From G963676205 sp964342525 (GTDB lineage: Bacteria; Campylobacterota; Campylobacteria; Campylobacterales; Arcobacteraceae): 24,572 nucleotides of DNA. A program made the position numbers and the translations under genes. The notes under the pieces were generated by a model that was given only the letters and a program-made list of their open reading frames with translations, had not been told where the DNA came from and ran no database searches. Where the stretch lies: the NCBI GenBank assembly GCA_964342525.1, contig CAYFGQ010000053.1:1-24572 (forward strand), given 5' to 3'. Positions 15,332-23,637 of the stretch are shown in pieces (position 1 is the first letter of the stretch; the number at the start of each line of letters is the position of its first letter).

Positions 15332-16153
15332 TTATAAAAGCCCTTTTTCTATTAGTGTATTTTTATAATACTCTATCTCATCTTCTTTTCTTTTATAATC
15401 GATCCAAAGTTCAACTTTTAGAACCATCTCTTCGATTACATATGGTTTGGGTATTACATCAATTGCACCAGCTTTAAAAGCATCTCTAGTAATACTAAAG
15501 TCAACCTTACCAGATACAATCATCACTGGGATATGTTCCTTTTCAAAAATAACCTTTTTATTTTTATGGATAAACTCAACCCCATTTGTATTTATAAGTT
15601 CATAATCAAGTAAAATAAGATCTACTCTTTTATCCTTATCTGCAATTACTTCTAAAACATCATTTGGATCTGTAAAGCTTAATACATTGTAGTGTCTATT
15701 TTCAAAGATATCTTTTATTTGTTGTTGAATCACTATTGAATCATCAATAACAACAATAGTTTTCTCTCTATTTTTTTCAAGTTTTTCTATCTCTAAAGAT
15801 ATCTCATTTAATTTGGCAAAAAAACTTTTATCTTTTACAATAAAGTCTATTACACCTTTTTGGTAAGCTATTTCAATAAGTTGTTGATCATTTTCTGAAG
15901 TTAATACAAATATTTTCTCTGGAGTATTTTCAAGCTCTTTTATAAGATCAAAACCAGTTCCATCTGGTAGATTTATATCAAGCATTATATAATCCATCTT
16001 CGTAGTAGCTAAAAGCTCTCTAGTTTGTGCTAGATCAAATGTCTGAAAACAATTATAACCCAATTTTTCAAAGGTTTTAAAAATTATATTATTAACTGAT
16101 TTAGAATCATCTACCACCAAAATATTATATTTCGAATGATCAAATACTACCAA
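15332..16153 (-). CDS. Dual-receiver response regulator
   Basis: 273 residues made of two receiver domains and a short charged tail. REC1 (about 8-120) has D15/D16 and phospho-acceptor D59 (MLDINLPDG). REC2 (about 131-255) has D137/D138 and D183 (LLDYELINTNG), with a terminal lysine in IPKPY. REC1 lacks the usual KP(F/Y) and instead reads IVKDKS. There is no output domain, so it likely acts through protein contacts or phosphate transfer to the REC-PAS-HD-GYP protein encoded directly downstream. The start is TTG at 16151-16153, preceded by AAGGA seven bases away. Confidence 0.85.
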   Translation of the reverse strand: MVVFDHSKYNILVVDDSKSVNNIIFKTFEKLGYNCFQTFDLAQTRELLATTKMDYIMLDINLPDGTGFDLIKELENTPEKIFVLTSENDQQLIEIAYQKGVIDFIVKDKSFFAKLNEISLEIEKLEKNREKTIVVIDDSIVIQQQIKDIFENRHYNVLSFTDPNDVLEVIADKDKRVDLILLDYELINTNGVEFIHKNKKVIFEKEHIPVMIVSGKVDFSITRDAFKAGAIDVIPKPYVIEEMVLKVELWIDYKRKEDEIEYYKNTLIEKGLL

Positions 16154-16185
16154 GACTTATCCTTAACTTCTTTTAAACTATACTT

Positions 16186-16191
16186 ATTATA
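16186..16191 (-). promoter_or_regulatory. Probable -10 element of the dual-REC / HD-GYP operon
   Basis: On the minus strand TATAAT lies 32 bases before the TTG start of the dual-receiver gene, in a 43-base gap after the upstream gene. AAGGA follows at a correct place for translation. A 10-base sequence equal to one TetR operator half-site (16174-16183) lies just downstream of this -10. Confidence 0.4.
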
Positions 16192-16196
16192 TCAAA

Positions 16197-16700
16197 TTAA
16201 AAATTAAATAACGTAGAAAGTGATGCAAGAACTATAACTACAATTAATACATAACCTATCTTTTTAATTAATGAATCTCCACCATTAAGGCTCTCATAGT
16301 CTGTTCCAGAACGAACTCGCTCTAGAGCTTGTTGATATTCATCATCAACCATCCCCATTCTTTTTGCGTTTAGCTCACTTGTAAGTTCTTTATTGATTTC
16401 ACTGATCTCTTTTTTAAACTCTTTTTGCTCATAGCTTTTAAATTCATACTCATCAGCTCTAATACAATCTGCAAAAATTGCCCTTAGATCGACACACTTA
16501 TCAATCTCTTTATCAGTTAATTTATGAGTCCAATTTTGCCAAACCTTTGAAAGCATATCTCCATTACCAAACATTTGACCATGACCTTCCCAAATTATTG
16601 CATGAGTTGGATCATTTTTCTTTTTAAATTTATTTACTTTTTTTACCTCTTCAATTTGATTAGGAGATAACTTTACATAAATAATATTTGTTTTTTCCAT
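16197..16700 (-). CDS. Unknown protein with C-terminal membrane anchor
   Basis: 167 residues. The N-terminal 85 residues are soluble and contain HAIIWEGHGQMFGNGDMLSKVW and two cysteines. A charged, probably coiled-coil region at about 90-135 follows. A single hydrophobic helix (about 147-163, IGYVLIVVIVLASLSTLF) ends the chain, so it looks tail-anchored with the bulk in the cytoplasm. I do not recognise the family. AGG lies about seven bases before the ATG. It is flanked by the dual-REC gene downstream and a small basic-ended protein upstream, in the same direction. Confidence 0.7.
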   Translation of the reverse strand: MEKTNIIYVKLSPNQIEEVKKVNKFKKKNDPTHAIIWEGHGQMFGNGDMLSKVWQNWTHKLTDKEIDKCVDLRAIFADCIRADEYEFKSYEQKEFKKEISEINKELTSELNAKRMGMVDDEYQQALERVRSGTDYESLNGGDSLIKKIGYVLIVVIVLASLSTLFNF

Positions 16701-16763
16701 TTTTTACCTAGTTTTTGTGTTTTAAAACGGGAATAGTATCTAAGTTTTGTTGAGTGTTTTATT

Positions 16764-16985
16764 TTATCTCTTTTTTGCCCGAAGTCTCACTTTTACGATA
16801 ATCTCATCATCTTGTTCATCATCTGGTATATAAAAGTGAGTTTTACAAAAGGAGCTATTTGCAAATTTTGATATTTCAAAGGAATAAGCCTTTGCTTTTT
16901 CTAAACTATCAAACTCTTTTTGCTCTTCAAGTTCAGCTTTGAAAAAACAACTACATGGTTTATCTATCTTTACAATATAGCTCAT
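16764..16985 (-). CDS. Small conserved-looking hypothetical protein
   Basis: 73 residues. It opens with MSYIVKIDKPCSCFFKAELEEQ-type sequence and contains three cysteines, two of them as CSC. It ends in a basic tail (VRLRAKKR). There is no membrane segment. A near-perfect AGGAGG-type ribosome site precedes the ATG, which strongly supports translation. The compact alternating pattern suggests a small alpha/beta fold, but no family is recognised. Confidence 0.65.
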   Translation of the reverse strand: MSYIVKIDKPCSCFFKAELEEQKEFDSLEKAKAYSFEISKFANSSFCKTHFYIPDDEQDDEIIVKVRLRAKKR

Positions 16986-17004
16986 TATTTCCTCCTAAAT
17001 GAGG

Positions 17005-17487
17005 CTAAAAATCCATCTCATTATGATAATATTCATTTACCCCATTAAAGCCTTGTAAAAAGTATAAGAAGTGATTTACATCTTCTATCTCTTCTTCACT
17101 AATTTTTCCTTTCATACTAGGCATAGTCTCAAAGTGTCTTATTACACCCTCTAAACATATTGTTTTAGAAAGATCAGGTTCATATAAATAATCTTTCATA
17201 AAATCTGCCGTTTCAAGTAGATGAAATTCCCTATCCTCATCACTTCCAACTTGTGACTTAAGACGATAAGATATCTCATTTCCTGTTGGTGCTTTTAGAT
17301 TTAAGAGTTTATTATCCTCTTCAATAAAGTTCCTCATCAAAAGTTGTATATCCATAGACTTTTCGTGACATTTTGAACATTTATTATCAAATACCATTTC
17401 ACCCTTATTGTACTTTTCCCTATCAAACTCTTCAGGTAAAGCAAATAATGATGAGATCACACACATAAAGATCATAAAAGTTTTCAT
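17005..17487 (-). CDS. Secreted monohaem cytochrome c
   Basis: 160 residues. A signal peptide (about 1-16, ending LFA) leads to a mature periplasmic protein with one haem-attachment motif CSKCH (37-41). The probable distal ligand is Met122 in METMPSMKGKISEEE-like context, the usual C-terminal position in class I cytochromes c (followed by a helix with VNHFLYFLQGF). An insert of about 50 residues between the two makes it longer than the simplest members. It should shuttle electrons in the periplasm; the partner is unknown. It starts the minus-strand group with the two small hypothetical genes, which follow after 19 and 63 bases. Confidence 0.85.
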   Translation of the reverse strand: MKTFMIFMCVISSLFALPEEFDREKYNKGEMVFDNKCSKCHEKSMDIQLLMRNFIEEDNKLLNLKAPTGNEISYRLKSQVGSDEDREFHLLETADFMKDYLYEPDLSKTICLEGVIRHFETMPSMKGKISEEEIEDVNHFLYFLQGFNGVNEYYHNEMDF

Positions 17488-17665
17488 ATTCCCCTCCTCA
17501 ACTATTTATATTTATTATGATTATATAACTAGCTCTTATAGATAAATATTAAAAGAAACAATTACTTATAAATTTAATTCTTAGTGATTTTGTAAAGAAT
17601 TACAACATATTATTTTTTTTTATAAAAAAACGATACATGGGGATTTATAATTAAGTTTCAAATGT

Positions 17666-17671
17666 TATAAT
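17666..17671 (+). promoter_or_regulatory. Probable -10 element of the REC-CheC-GGDEF operon
   Basis: TATAAT lies 25 bases before the ATG of the receiver gene, followed by AAAGGGA as ribosome site. It sits in the 209-base gap shared with the divergent cytochrome gene. The gap is otherwise AT-rich with no clear repeat. Confidence 0.5.
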
Positions 17672-17696
17672 ATTAGCTTAATATAAAAGGGATAAT

Positions 17697-18062
17697 ATGA
17701 AATACTTAGTAGTCGATGATTCAAAAATGGCTAGAAAAATGACTATCAAAAATATTAAAGAAGTTATTATTAATGATATTGAAATAATAGAAGCTCAAAA
17801 TGGGCAAGAAGCAGTAGATTTTTACAAAGAACATTCACCAGCTTTATGTTTTATGGATCTTACTATGCCTGTAAAGGATGGTTTTGAAGCTACAAAAGAG
17901 ATCTGCGAATATGATGATAAAGCAAATATCATAGTTATCACAGCAGATATTCAAGAACTAGCAATGAAAAAAGCAAAAGAAAATGGAGCACTAGGATTTA
18001 TCAATAAACCAATTGATCAAACAAAACTAAAAATGATGTTAGAAAAGCTGGAGCTTATATAA
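17697..18062 (+). CDS. Single-domain CheY-like response regulator
   Basis: 121 residues, a complete receiver with D7/D8, phospho-acceptor D54 (FMDLTMPVKDG), T82 and K104 (INKPI). It lacks the aromatic NNYIVKPF region of the motor-binding CheY at 874-1260, so it is probably not the flagellar switch regulator. Its TAA overlaps the ATG of the CheC-type phosphatase gene by one base. This implies tight co-production, with the phosphatase likely acting on this receiver. AAAGGGA precedes the start. Confidence 0.88.
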   Translation: MKYLVVDDSKMARKMTIKNIKEVIINDIEIIEAQNGQEAVDFYKEHSPALCFMDLTMPVKDGFEATKEICEYDDKANIIVITADIQELAMKKAKENGALGFINKPIDQTKLKMMLEKLELI

Positions 18063-18679
18063 TGGAAAAAGAGATAATATTAACAGAAGATGAAAGAGAT
18101 TGTCTTCAAGAATTGATGAATATTGCCTATGGTTCTGCCACTGCAGCAATTTCAGAAATAATCTCAAAATTTGCCACATTAAGTATTCCCAAAATACAAA
18201 CTATAGATTCCCATGAATTAAAAACATACCTTAATTCTAAACTAAAATCCCAAAATAAATACTACATCTCAAACCAATTGATAAATGGTCAACTAGCAGG
18301 TGAAAATCTATTTGTAATAGATGAGACATCTAGTATAAATCTTACAAGAGAGTTTGATGTGGATGATGATGAAATGTGTGAAGAGGAGATACAAGATGTG
18401 ATCTTAGAGATCACAAATATCCTTTCATCTTCAGTATCAGGAAAACTAGCATCCCTACTAAATAGCAATATCTCATTTGGAGCACCAAAGATCACTAAGA
18501 TAGAATCTTTAAATGAGTTTGATCAAAGATTTGAGAGTGAATATGCCCAAGTGATTATAATCTCTACTGATCTTAATTTTGAAGATCAAAATATCCATGG
18601 TGAACTTATGGTTTTATCAACAAGTGATACTGCAATATATCTAAAAGAAGCACTTGATGAATTTATGGAAAACTTTTAA
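18062..18679 (+). CDS. CheC-type protein-aspartate phosphatase
   Basis: 205 residues with the two CheC catalytic helices. The first is ERDCLQELMNIAYGSATAAI with Glu17 and Asn20 (E-x-x-N). The second is QDVILEITNILSSSVSGKL with Glu116 and Asn119. Both E/N pairs are intact, unlike CheX, which has one. The family removes phosphate from receiver aspartates and also occurs in adaptor proteins such as FliY. No CheD is nearby. Its start overlaps the receiver gene, and the cyclase gene follows within a few bases, so the three form one signalling operon. Confidence 0.8.
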   Translation: MEKEIILTEDERDCLQELMNIAYGSATAAISEIISKFATLSIPKIQTIDSHELKTYLNSKLKSQNKYYISNQLINGQLAGENLFVIDETSSINLTREFDVDDDEMCEEEIQDVILEITNILSSSVSGKLASLLNSNISFGAPKITKIESLNEFDQRFESEYAQVIIISTDLNFEDQNIHGELMVLSTSDTAIYLKEALDEFMENF

Positions 18680-18688
18680 GGGCTAATG

Positions 18689-19624
18689 ATGATAAATATT
18701 CATGGAGAAACAATACTAAATACTATCAATAATGGGATAGTAATCTTAGATGATGACTTAAAAATATTGGCTTGGAATAGATGGCTTGAAGTTTTTACAA
18801 ATATAAAAGAGGAAGATATAGTTGGTAAATATATCCATGAGGTATATGGCTATATCAATGAGAAAAAACTAAAAAGAAAAGTAAAATCTGTACTTGTAAC
18901 AAAATCACCATCCTTTTACAATAAAGGAACAGATAAATTTCTAATAGATGTACCAGTAAGTAATATCACAAATAAAATCTACACTTCTATGCAACAAGAT
19001 GTGACAATAGCTCCATATGATGTGGAGAAAAATCAAGTATGTTTATATATTTATGATACTACAAATTTATGTGAAGTAAACAATAGACTAGAGCTTTTAA
19101 ATAAAGAACTAGAAGATATGAGTCACCGTGATCCAATGACACATCTTTTTAATAGAAGATATTTTGCAGTACAATCTGAAAAGATAAAATCATTTTGCCA
19201 AAGAAATGATCTTCCGATGTGTGTAATTATCCTAGATATTGACCACTTTAAAAATATAAATGATAAGTTTGGACATATGATAGGAGATGAAGCCATCATA
19301 GCTACAGCAAGAGCTTTAGAAAATGCCATAAGAAATAGTGATATTGTAGCTAGATTTGGGGGAGAAGAGTTTGTAATACTTTTACAAGATTGTTGTTTAG
19401 ACAATGATAGTATGATATGTATTGCAGAAAAACTTAGAAAAGATATAGAAGATCTAAGTTTAGATACCCCTTTAGGTGAATTAAAATTTACTATAAGTCT
19501 TGGGATCGCTCAATTTGAAAAAGAACTTGATGAAGATAATCTAGAGCACACCCTAACAAGAGCAGATCATGCTTTATATGAAGCAAAACAAAGTGGAAGA
19601 AATAAAGTAGTAATAGCTAAATAA
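18689..19624 (+). CDS. PAS - GGDEF diguanylate cyclase, soluble
   Basis: 311 residues from the preferred start. A PAS-like domain spans about 5-125 (GIVILDDDLKILAWNRWLEV), followed by a short coiled coil (NNRLELLNKELEDM) and a GGDEF domain. The active site is GGEEF (225-229 in the longer numbering) and the inhibitory site RNSD lies five residues before it, so it should be an active, feedback-controlled c-di-GMP synthase. Two ATGs are adjacent: AAGGG is three bases from 18686 and six from 18689, favouring 18689. It is the last gene of the REC-CheC operon and is followed by a terminator. Confidence 0.88.
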   Translation: MINIHGETILNTINNGIVILDDDLKILAWNRWLEVFTNIKEEDIVGKYIHEVYGYINEKKLKRKVKSVLVTKSPSFYNKGTDKFLIDVPVSNITNKIYTSMQQDVTIAPYDVEKNQVCLYIYDTTNLCEVNNRLELLNKELEDMSHRDPMTHLFNRRYFAVQSEKIKSFCQRNDLPMCVIILDIDHFKNINDKFGHMIGDEAIIATARALENAIRNSDIVARFGGEEFVILLQDCCLDNDSMICIAEKLRKDIEDLSLDTPLGELKFTISLGIAQFEKELDEDNLEHTLTRADHALYEAKQSGRNKVVIAK

Positions 19625-19644
19625 AAAGCTATTACACACTTTTT
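19610..19644 (+). terminator. Intrinsic terminator after the REC-CheC-GGDEF operon
   Basis: GTAATAGCT (19610-19618) pairs perfectly with AGCTATTAC (19627-19635) around an eight-base A-rich loop that contains the stop codon. TTTTT follows at 19640-19644. The arm lies in the last codons of the cyclase. On the opposite strand a weaker T-containing stretch follows, so it may serve the convergent operon too. Confidence 0.6.
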
Positions 19645-19653
19645 AACCTCTTA

Positions 19654-20601
19654 TTAAAATATATATCCCATAGAAAGAAATAAAGCCTTCTCTTGCTTAT
19701 CAAAAAAATCTATATTTGATTCTTTTTTATTACTATAAGCTGTTATATTTCCAAATAGTTTTGAATTTTCAAATAGATTATACCTTGTATAGAGAAAAAC
19801 AACTTGTAGCTCTTTTTCATCCCTTATTTTATTAAAATAGCTATTTTTTTCATCAAAATTATATTTTGCAAAAGCCACCTCAAATTCAAATTTATTTAGA
19901 TAATTATAAGTCAAGTCCATAGCATATTTTGCACCAGCTTTTTTATACTCATTACTCTGTCCATCAAAGCTGCTATTACCTATAAAAGCACCTAAACCAC
20001 CATATGATTCCTCATTGAAATCAAATAGATAAAAAAAGGCATCTAGGGTATTTTCATGTCCCGTTTGTTTAGTATCTGAGTTTACTTTATCATCAATTTT
20101 CACTGAGTTATAAGTATAAGTAAGATCAATATAATCATATAGATTTTTCATACCCATATCAAAATCAATTATTGAAGCTTTTTTTGTATCCCTTTTAGTT
20201 TTTATCTGATAAGGATTGAGATACATCTTTTTCTCTTTTAGATGAAGTTTATAAAAATATTTATCTTTAAACTCTTGAGCTATTCCTACACCTTCAAGCA
20301 TAAGATATACAGAATTATTCTCCTTCCAAGAATATCCTAACTTTACATCAAAATCCTCTACATCAGTTTTTGTAAAAAAGTTTTTATATTCTAAATCAAA
20401 AATTGGCAAAACATAGTTTTTATCATACTCTTTTGCACTATTTAAAGAGTTAATTGTGTCATTTTCCTTATCATATTCAAAATTATCTTTTACAATATAC
20501 TTTCCAGCCATTCCACCCACATATCCACTTAGTTTATCACTAGCAAAACCATAAGATGAAAAAAACACCACTACAAATATAAGCTTTATATATTTACCCA
20601 T
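19654..20601 (-). CDS. Probable outer-membrane beta-barrel protein
   Basis: 315 residues. A signal peptide (about 1-20, ending YGFAS) is followed by a chain of short alternating hydrophobic/polar strands rich in Tyr and Phe. The chain ends in LSMGYIF, the C-terminal aromatic signature recognised by the BAM complex. I recognise no named family. AGGGA precedes the ATG. It is the last gene of the DUF1800/DUF1501 operon, 12 bases after DUF1501, which suggests an outer-membrane partner or pore for the exported proteins. An older porin-like relative cannot be excluded. Confidence 0.72.
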   Translation of the reverse strand: MGKYIKLIFVVVFFSSYGFASDKLSGYVGGMAGKYIVKDNFEYDKENDTINSLNSAKEYDKNYVLPIFDLEYKNFFTKTDVEDFDVKLGYSWKENNSVYLMLEGVGIAQEFKDKYFYKLHLKEKKMYLNPYQIKTKRDTKKASIIDFDMGMKNLYDYIDLTYTYNSVKIDDKVNSDTKQTGHENTLDAFFYLFDFNEESYGGLGAFIGNSSFDGQSNEYKKAGAKYAMDLTYNYLNKFEFEVAFAKYNFDEKNSYFNKIRDEKELQVVFLYTRYNLFENSKLFGNITAYSNKKESNIDFFDKQEKALFLSMGYIF

Positions 20602-20613
20602 AAATTCCCTTAT

Positions 20614-21963
20614 TTAAATAAAAGCCAATCTCTTAGCTTTTGAAAAATTTCCTAGATTTGGTAATATCTCATTTATACTATTTTGTTTTAAACCATACCA
20701 GTTCAATATATTTTCATAAAATTGATCAGTTGAAGTTGTAGGGATTAAAACCCCTCCTCCTATATCTAGATCACTATTTAACTCTAAACTAGGATACTCT
20801 CCAAATATCTCTCCACCTTTTATGGCTCCACCCATAACTATAGAGTTCCCACCCCAAGCATGATCTGTACCATTTCCATTAGAAGTAAGTGTTCTTCCAA
20901 AATCACTTGTGGTAAAAGTAAGTACCTTATCACTCACATCTAATTCTTCTAAAGCTTTATCAAACTCACTAAGTGCATCATCAAGTACCCTTAACATCTG
21001 TGCATGATTATCTAAAAGCTCGTCATGGTGATCCCAGCCATGGTAAAGTACATAAAAAGTTTGCCTTTTCATACCAAGCTTTTTACTAGATGCTATGGTT
21101 TTTGCTACCATTTTTAGATCATTTGAAAGCTGTGTATTTGAAAAACTTGTTTCTAAATTTATATCTTTAGTTGCACTTCTAAAATCCTCATGATTATTTT
21201 GTGCTTCATTTAATATATCCATATATGTTTGTTTAAAGTCATTTTCATAATCCCTTTTTAAAAGATTATTGAAGTTTTTATAAAGCACTTCATCTAAGAT
21301 ATTTCTTTTTTCATTTATATTTAGCCCTACACTACCATTATTTGTGATGGCATATTCTTTAGTATCTTTTCCCCATTGAAATTGATTTGATCCAGCTAGA
21401 GAGATATTCATAGATATCTTTTGATTTTCATTTTTGATCTGAACCATATCAGATACCCTACCAGCTATACCATAATCAACCCTTTGATTTGGTATAGAAG
21501 TAAGCCAATGCCTTAATTGATCTGCATGGGACATTAATCCTAAAGGTTGATCTAGAGAGCTTTTAAAATACTCTTTTTTATCCATTGGTTTTACTAAAGG
21601 TCCAATATTTGCTATAAAAGAGAGTTTCTTATCATTAAACATCATTGAAGATTTTTGCATACTAGGGTGAAGTCCAAAGGTTTGATTAGCTCTATCTTTA
21701 TAATTTAGAGGATAAAGATTAGACTTATCTAAAGCAAGGTTTGATCTTGATTTTTTATAAGCCTTATAGCTTTTTTTATTTGTAGGAACGAGCATATTAA
21801 AACTATCATTCCCACCACTAAGCATAATACAAACCATAGCTTTATAATCATCCCCATAATCTATTGTTTTGGCATTTAACTCTTGCATAGAAAATGGATT
21901 TAATATGGCTAAACTAGCCATACTACTTAGTTTAATAAAATCTCTTCTATTTAAATTTTTCAT
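20614..21963 (-). CDS. DUF1501 exported protein (Tat signal)
   Basis: 449 residues. The N-terminus NRRDFIKLSSMASLAI is a twin-arginine (Tat) signal, implying export in folded form. The body matches DUF1501: MLSGGNDSFNMLVP, LHPSMQ, a long central region, FTTSDFGRTLTSNGNGTDHAWGG, and a GLKQNSINEILPNL-type end. The family has an alkaline-phosphatase/sulfatase-like fold by reported similarity, but no reaction is established. It is preceded two bases earlier by DUF1800, its near-universal partner, and has a GGAGG ribosome site six bases from the ATG. Confidence 0.9.
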   Translation of the reverse strand: MKNLNRRDFIKLSSMASLAILNPFSMQELNAKTIDYGDDYKAMVCIMLSGGNDSFNMLVPTNKKSYKAYKKSRSNLALDKSNLYPLNYKDRANQTFGLHPSMQKSSMMFNDKKLSFIANIGPLVKPMDKKEYFKSSLDQPLGLMSHADQLRHWLTSIPNQRVDYGIAGRVSDMVQIKNENQKISMNISLAGSNQFQWGKDTKEYAITNNGSVGLNINEKRNILDEVLYKNFNNLLKRDYENDFKQTYMDILNEAQNNHEDFRSATKDINLETSFSNTQLSNDLKMVAKTIASSKKLGMKRQTFYVLYHGWDHHDELLDNHAQMLRVLDDALSEFDKALEELDVSDKVLTFTTSDFGRTLTSNGNGTDHAWGGNSIVMGGAIKGGEIFGEYPSLELNSDLDIGGGVLIPTTSTDQFYENILNWYGLKQNSINEILPNLGNFSKAKRLAFI

Positions 21964-21964
21964 C

Positions 21965-23626
21965 TTAAACCTCCACCGTAAAATCTGCTGAGATAGTTAT
22001 CATAAAAAGTGCTGTTTGTACTACCCAATCAGCCCTATCTTTATATAAAACAATTGATTGCAAAATATCTTGTTTTGTTTCCTCTTTTAGAGTTCCTGCT
22101 GTAAGTATAGTACTAAGATGCTCAATCAGTTTTTTTGGATCTTTTTTAGCTAAATACTCCTCATACTCTAGATCTAATTTGATCAAATCTTTTTTATCTA
22201 ATCTCTGCCATTCCAGTTCTGGTGCATCAAATCTACTTGAAGATGGTAAAGTACTTACCAATAAATACGCCTCACCAAAAAACCACTCATACATCAAGTT
22301 TACATAAGCAATAGAAGTGGCTGCATCCATTAATTGAAACTCTGGAGCAAGCATATTTTTCTCTTTAATTTTCCCATGGGGAGAATAATCACTTTGGAAA
22401 AAGTTAAATACACTTGGTGCAGATAATGGGTGTTGTTTTAGATTTGATTCTATATTAAACCCTGTACCCCACATCTTACCAGAGTCATTATGTGCTCCAA
22501 ACCCTCTTAAAATCTGAGTAGTTCTAAGCATAGGCTCTTTTAGTTTTACACCCTCATCCGCTTCTTTATGTAAAAGGATTTTTGATACTACAGCTTTTAG
22601 ATCACCTGTGATACCTTTTCCATTATCCATAAATACCTTTGCCACATCTTTTATATATTTTTTAGATGGATTTGAAGTGACTAAAGATTGGATGAGTTTT
22701 TTTGAGATAAATATTGCAGTATTTTGCTCCTTTACTAAAAATGATATAGTTTGTTTGATATCTTTTTTAGCTTTTTGTCCAGCTTTTATGGTATGTTTTT
22801 TTAGTATTGTTTTTTTGCTTTTGTCATGTTGATCCTCAAAAACTTGCATAGGGATAGATAGATCAATATTTGGTATCTTATTCTCTTTATATCCCCACTG
22901 CACATCATAAGCACTATAATCTTCCCAAGGCCACCAATAAGCCCCAGGTCCTAGTCCTGTAAATACCTTTGCTAACTCTTTAATATCATCATTATCATAT
23001 GTTGGTATAGCATTTCCATTTTTATCTAGCTTTTTTGATCCATCCATATTTAACTCATCTAAACCAATAGTAAAAAGCTGCATAATCTCCCTAGCAAAAT
23101 TTTCATCGGGATGGATATTTTTAGCTTTATTCTCTTTTGGGTTATTTAGGTGTGTAAGATATACTCCCATACATGGATGCATTGATACATCATATAAAAG
23201 TTCTTCATAGTTTCCAAAAGCATGGGTATATAAAAGATCATAATAATTTGACAAACCATAAGAATTAAGCTCTAAAACAGATTTATCAGAGATCACAAGA
23301 ATCTCACTTAAAGCTAAAGCGATCCTATGCCTTAGTACTTCATCAGTTTTTAAAATCGTATCCCACCAAGACATACGCCAATAAAACCAATAAGGTAAAA
23401 CAAGTTCATTTCCAACTATCTGATCTTCACCCCAAGCATCACTTAACTTTGAGACAAAATGGTTCCAGATTTGATCAACTTTATATTCACAAGAATCATT
23501 CATCTTTTTATTAAATTGCTCTTTAAGCCAAGCTTTTTTTCCTATTTGTTCCACATATTCTATATCTTTTATATTTGCACCTATGGATGCTTGCATTAGA
23601 AACTTTGATGCTTCATTTTTTTTCAT
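21965..23626 (-). CDS. DUF1800 family protein
   Basis: About 553 residues matching DUF1800: ASKFLMQASIG at the N-terminus, WYWRMSWWDTILKTDEVLRHRIALALSEILV-like sequence, HPDENFAREIMQLFTIGLDELN, DIKELAKVFTGLG, and PSVFNFFQSDYSPHG. Its function is unknown; it almost always sits beside DUF1501 genes. No signal peptide is visible. Two starts are possible. GTG at 23636-23638 overlaps the previous stop (TAGTG), but GGAG lies six bases before the ATG at 23624-23626, so the latter is preferred. Co-transport with the Tat substrate or cytoplasmic assembly are both conceivable. Confidence 0.88.
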   Translation of the reverse strand: MKKNEASKFLMQASIGANIKDIEYVEQIGKKAWLKEQFNKKMNDSCEYKVDQIWNHFVSKLSDAWGEDQIVGNELVLPYWFYWRMSWWDTILKTDEVLRHRIALALSEILVISDKSVLELNSYGLSNYYDLLYTHAFGNYEELLYDVSMHPCMGVYLTHLNNPKENKAKNIHPDENFAREIMQLFTIGLDELNMDGSKKLDKNGNAIPTYDNDDIKELAKVFTGLGPGAYWWPWEDYSAYDVQWGYKENKIPNIDLSIPMQVFEDQHDKSKKTILKKHTIKAGQKAKKDIKQTISFLVKEQNTAIFISKKLIQSLVTSNPSKKYIKDVAKVFMDNGKGITGDLKAVVSKILLHKEADEGVKLKEPMLRTTQILRGFGAHNDSGKMWGTGFNIESNLKQHPLSAPSVFNFFQSDYSPHGKIKEKNMLAPEFQLMDAATSIAYVNLMYEWFFGEAYLLVSTLPSSSRFDAPELEWQRLDKKDLIKLDLEYEEYLAKKDPKKLIEHLSTILTAGTLKEETKQDILQSIVLYKDRADWVVQTALFMITISADFTVEV

Positions 23627-23637
23627 TCTAGTCTCCA

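Noticed and set aside
16174..16183. Exact TetR half-site TAAACTATAC just downstream of the -10 of the dual-REC operon.
   Set aside because: Only one half-site is present, without the matching arm. In DNA this AT-rich a single 10-base match in about 25 kb on two strands is reasonably likely by chance.
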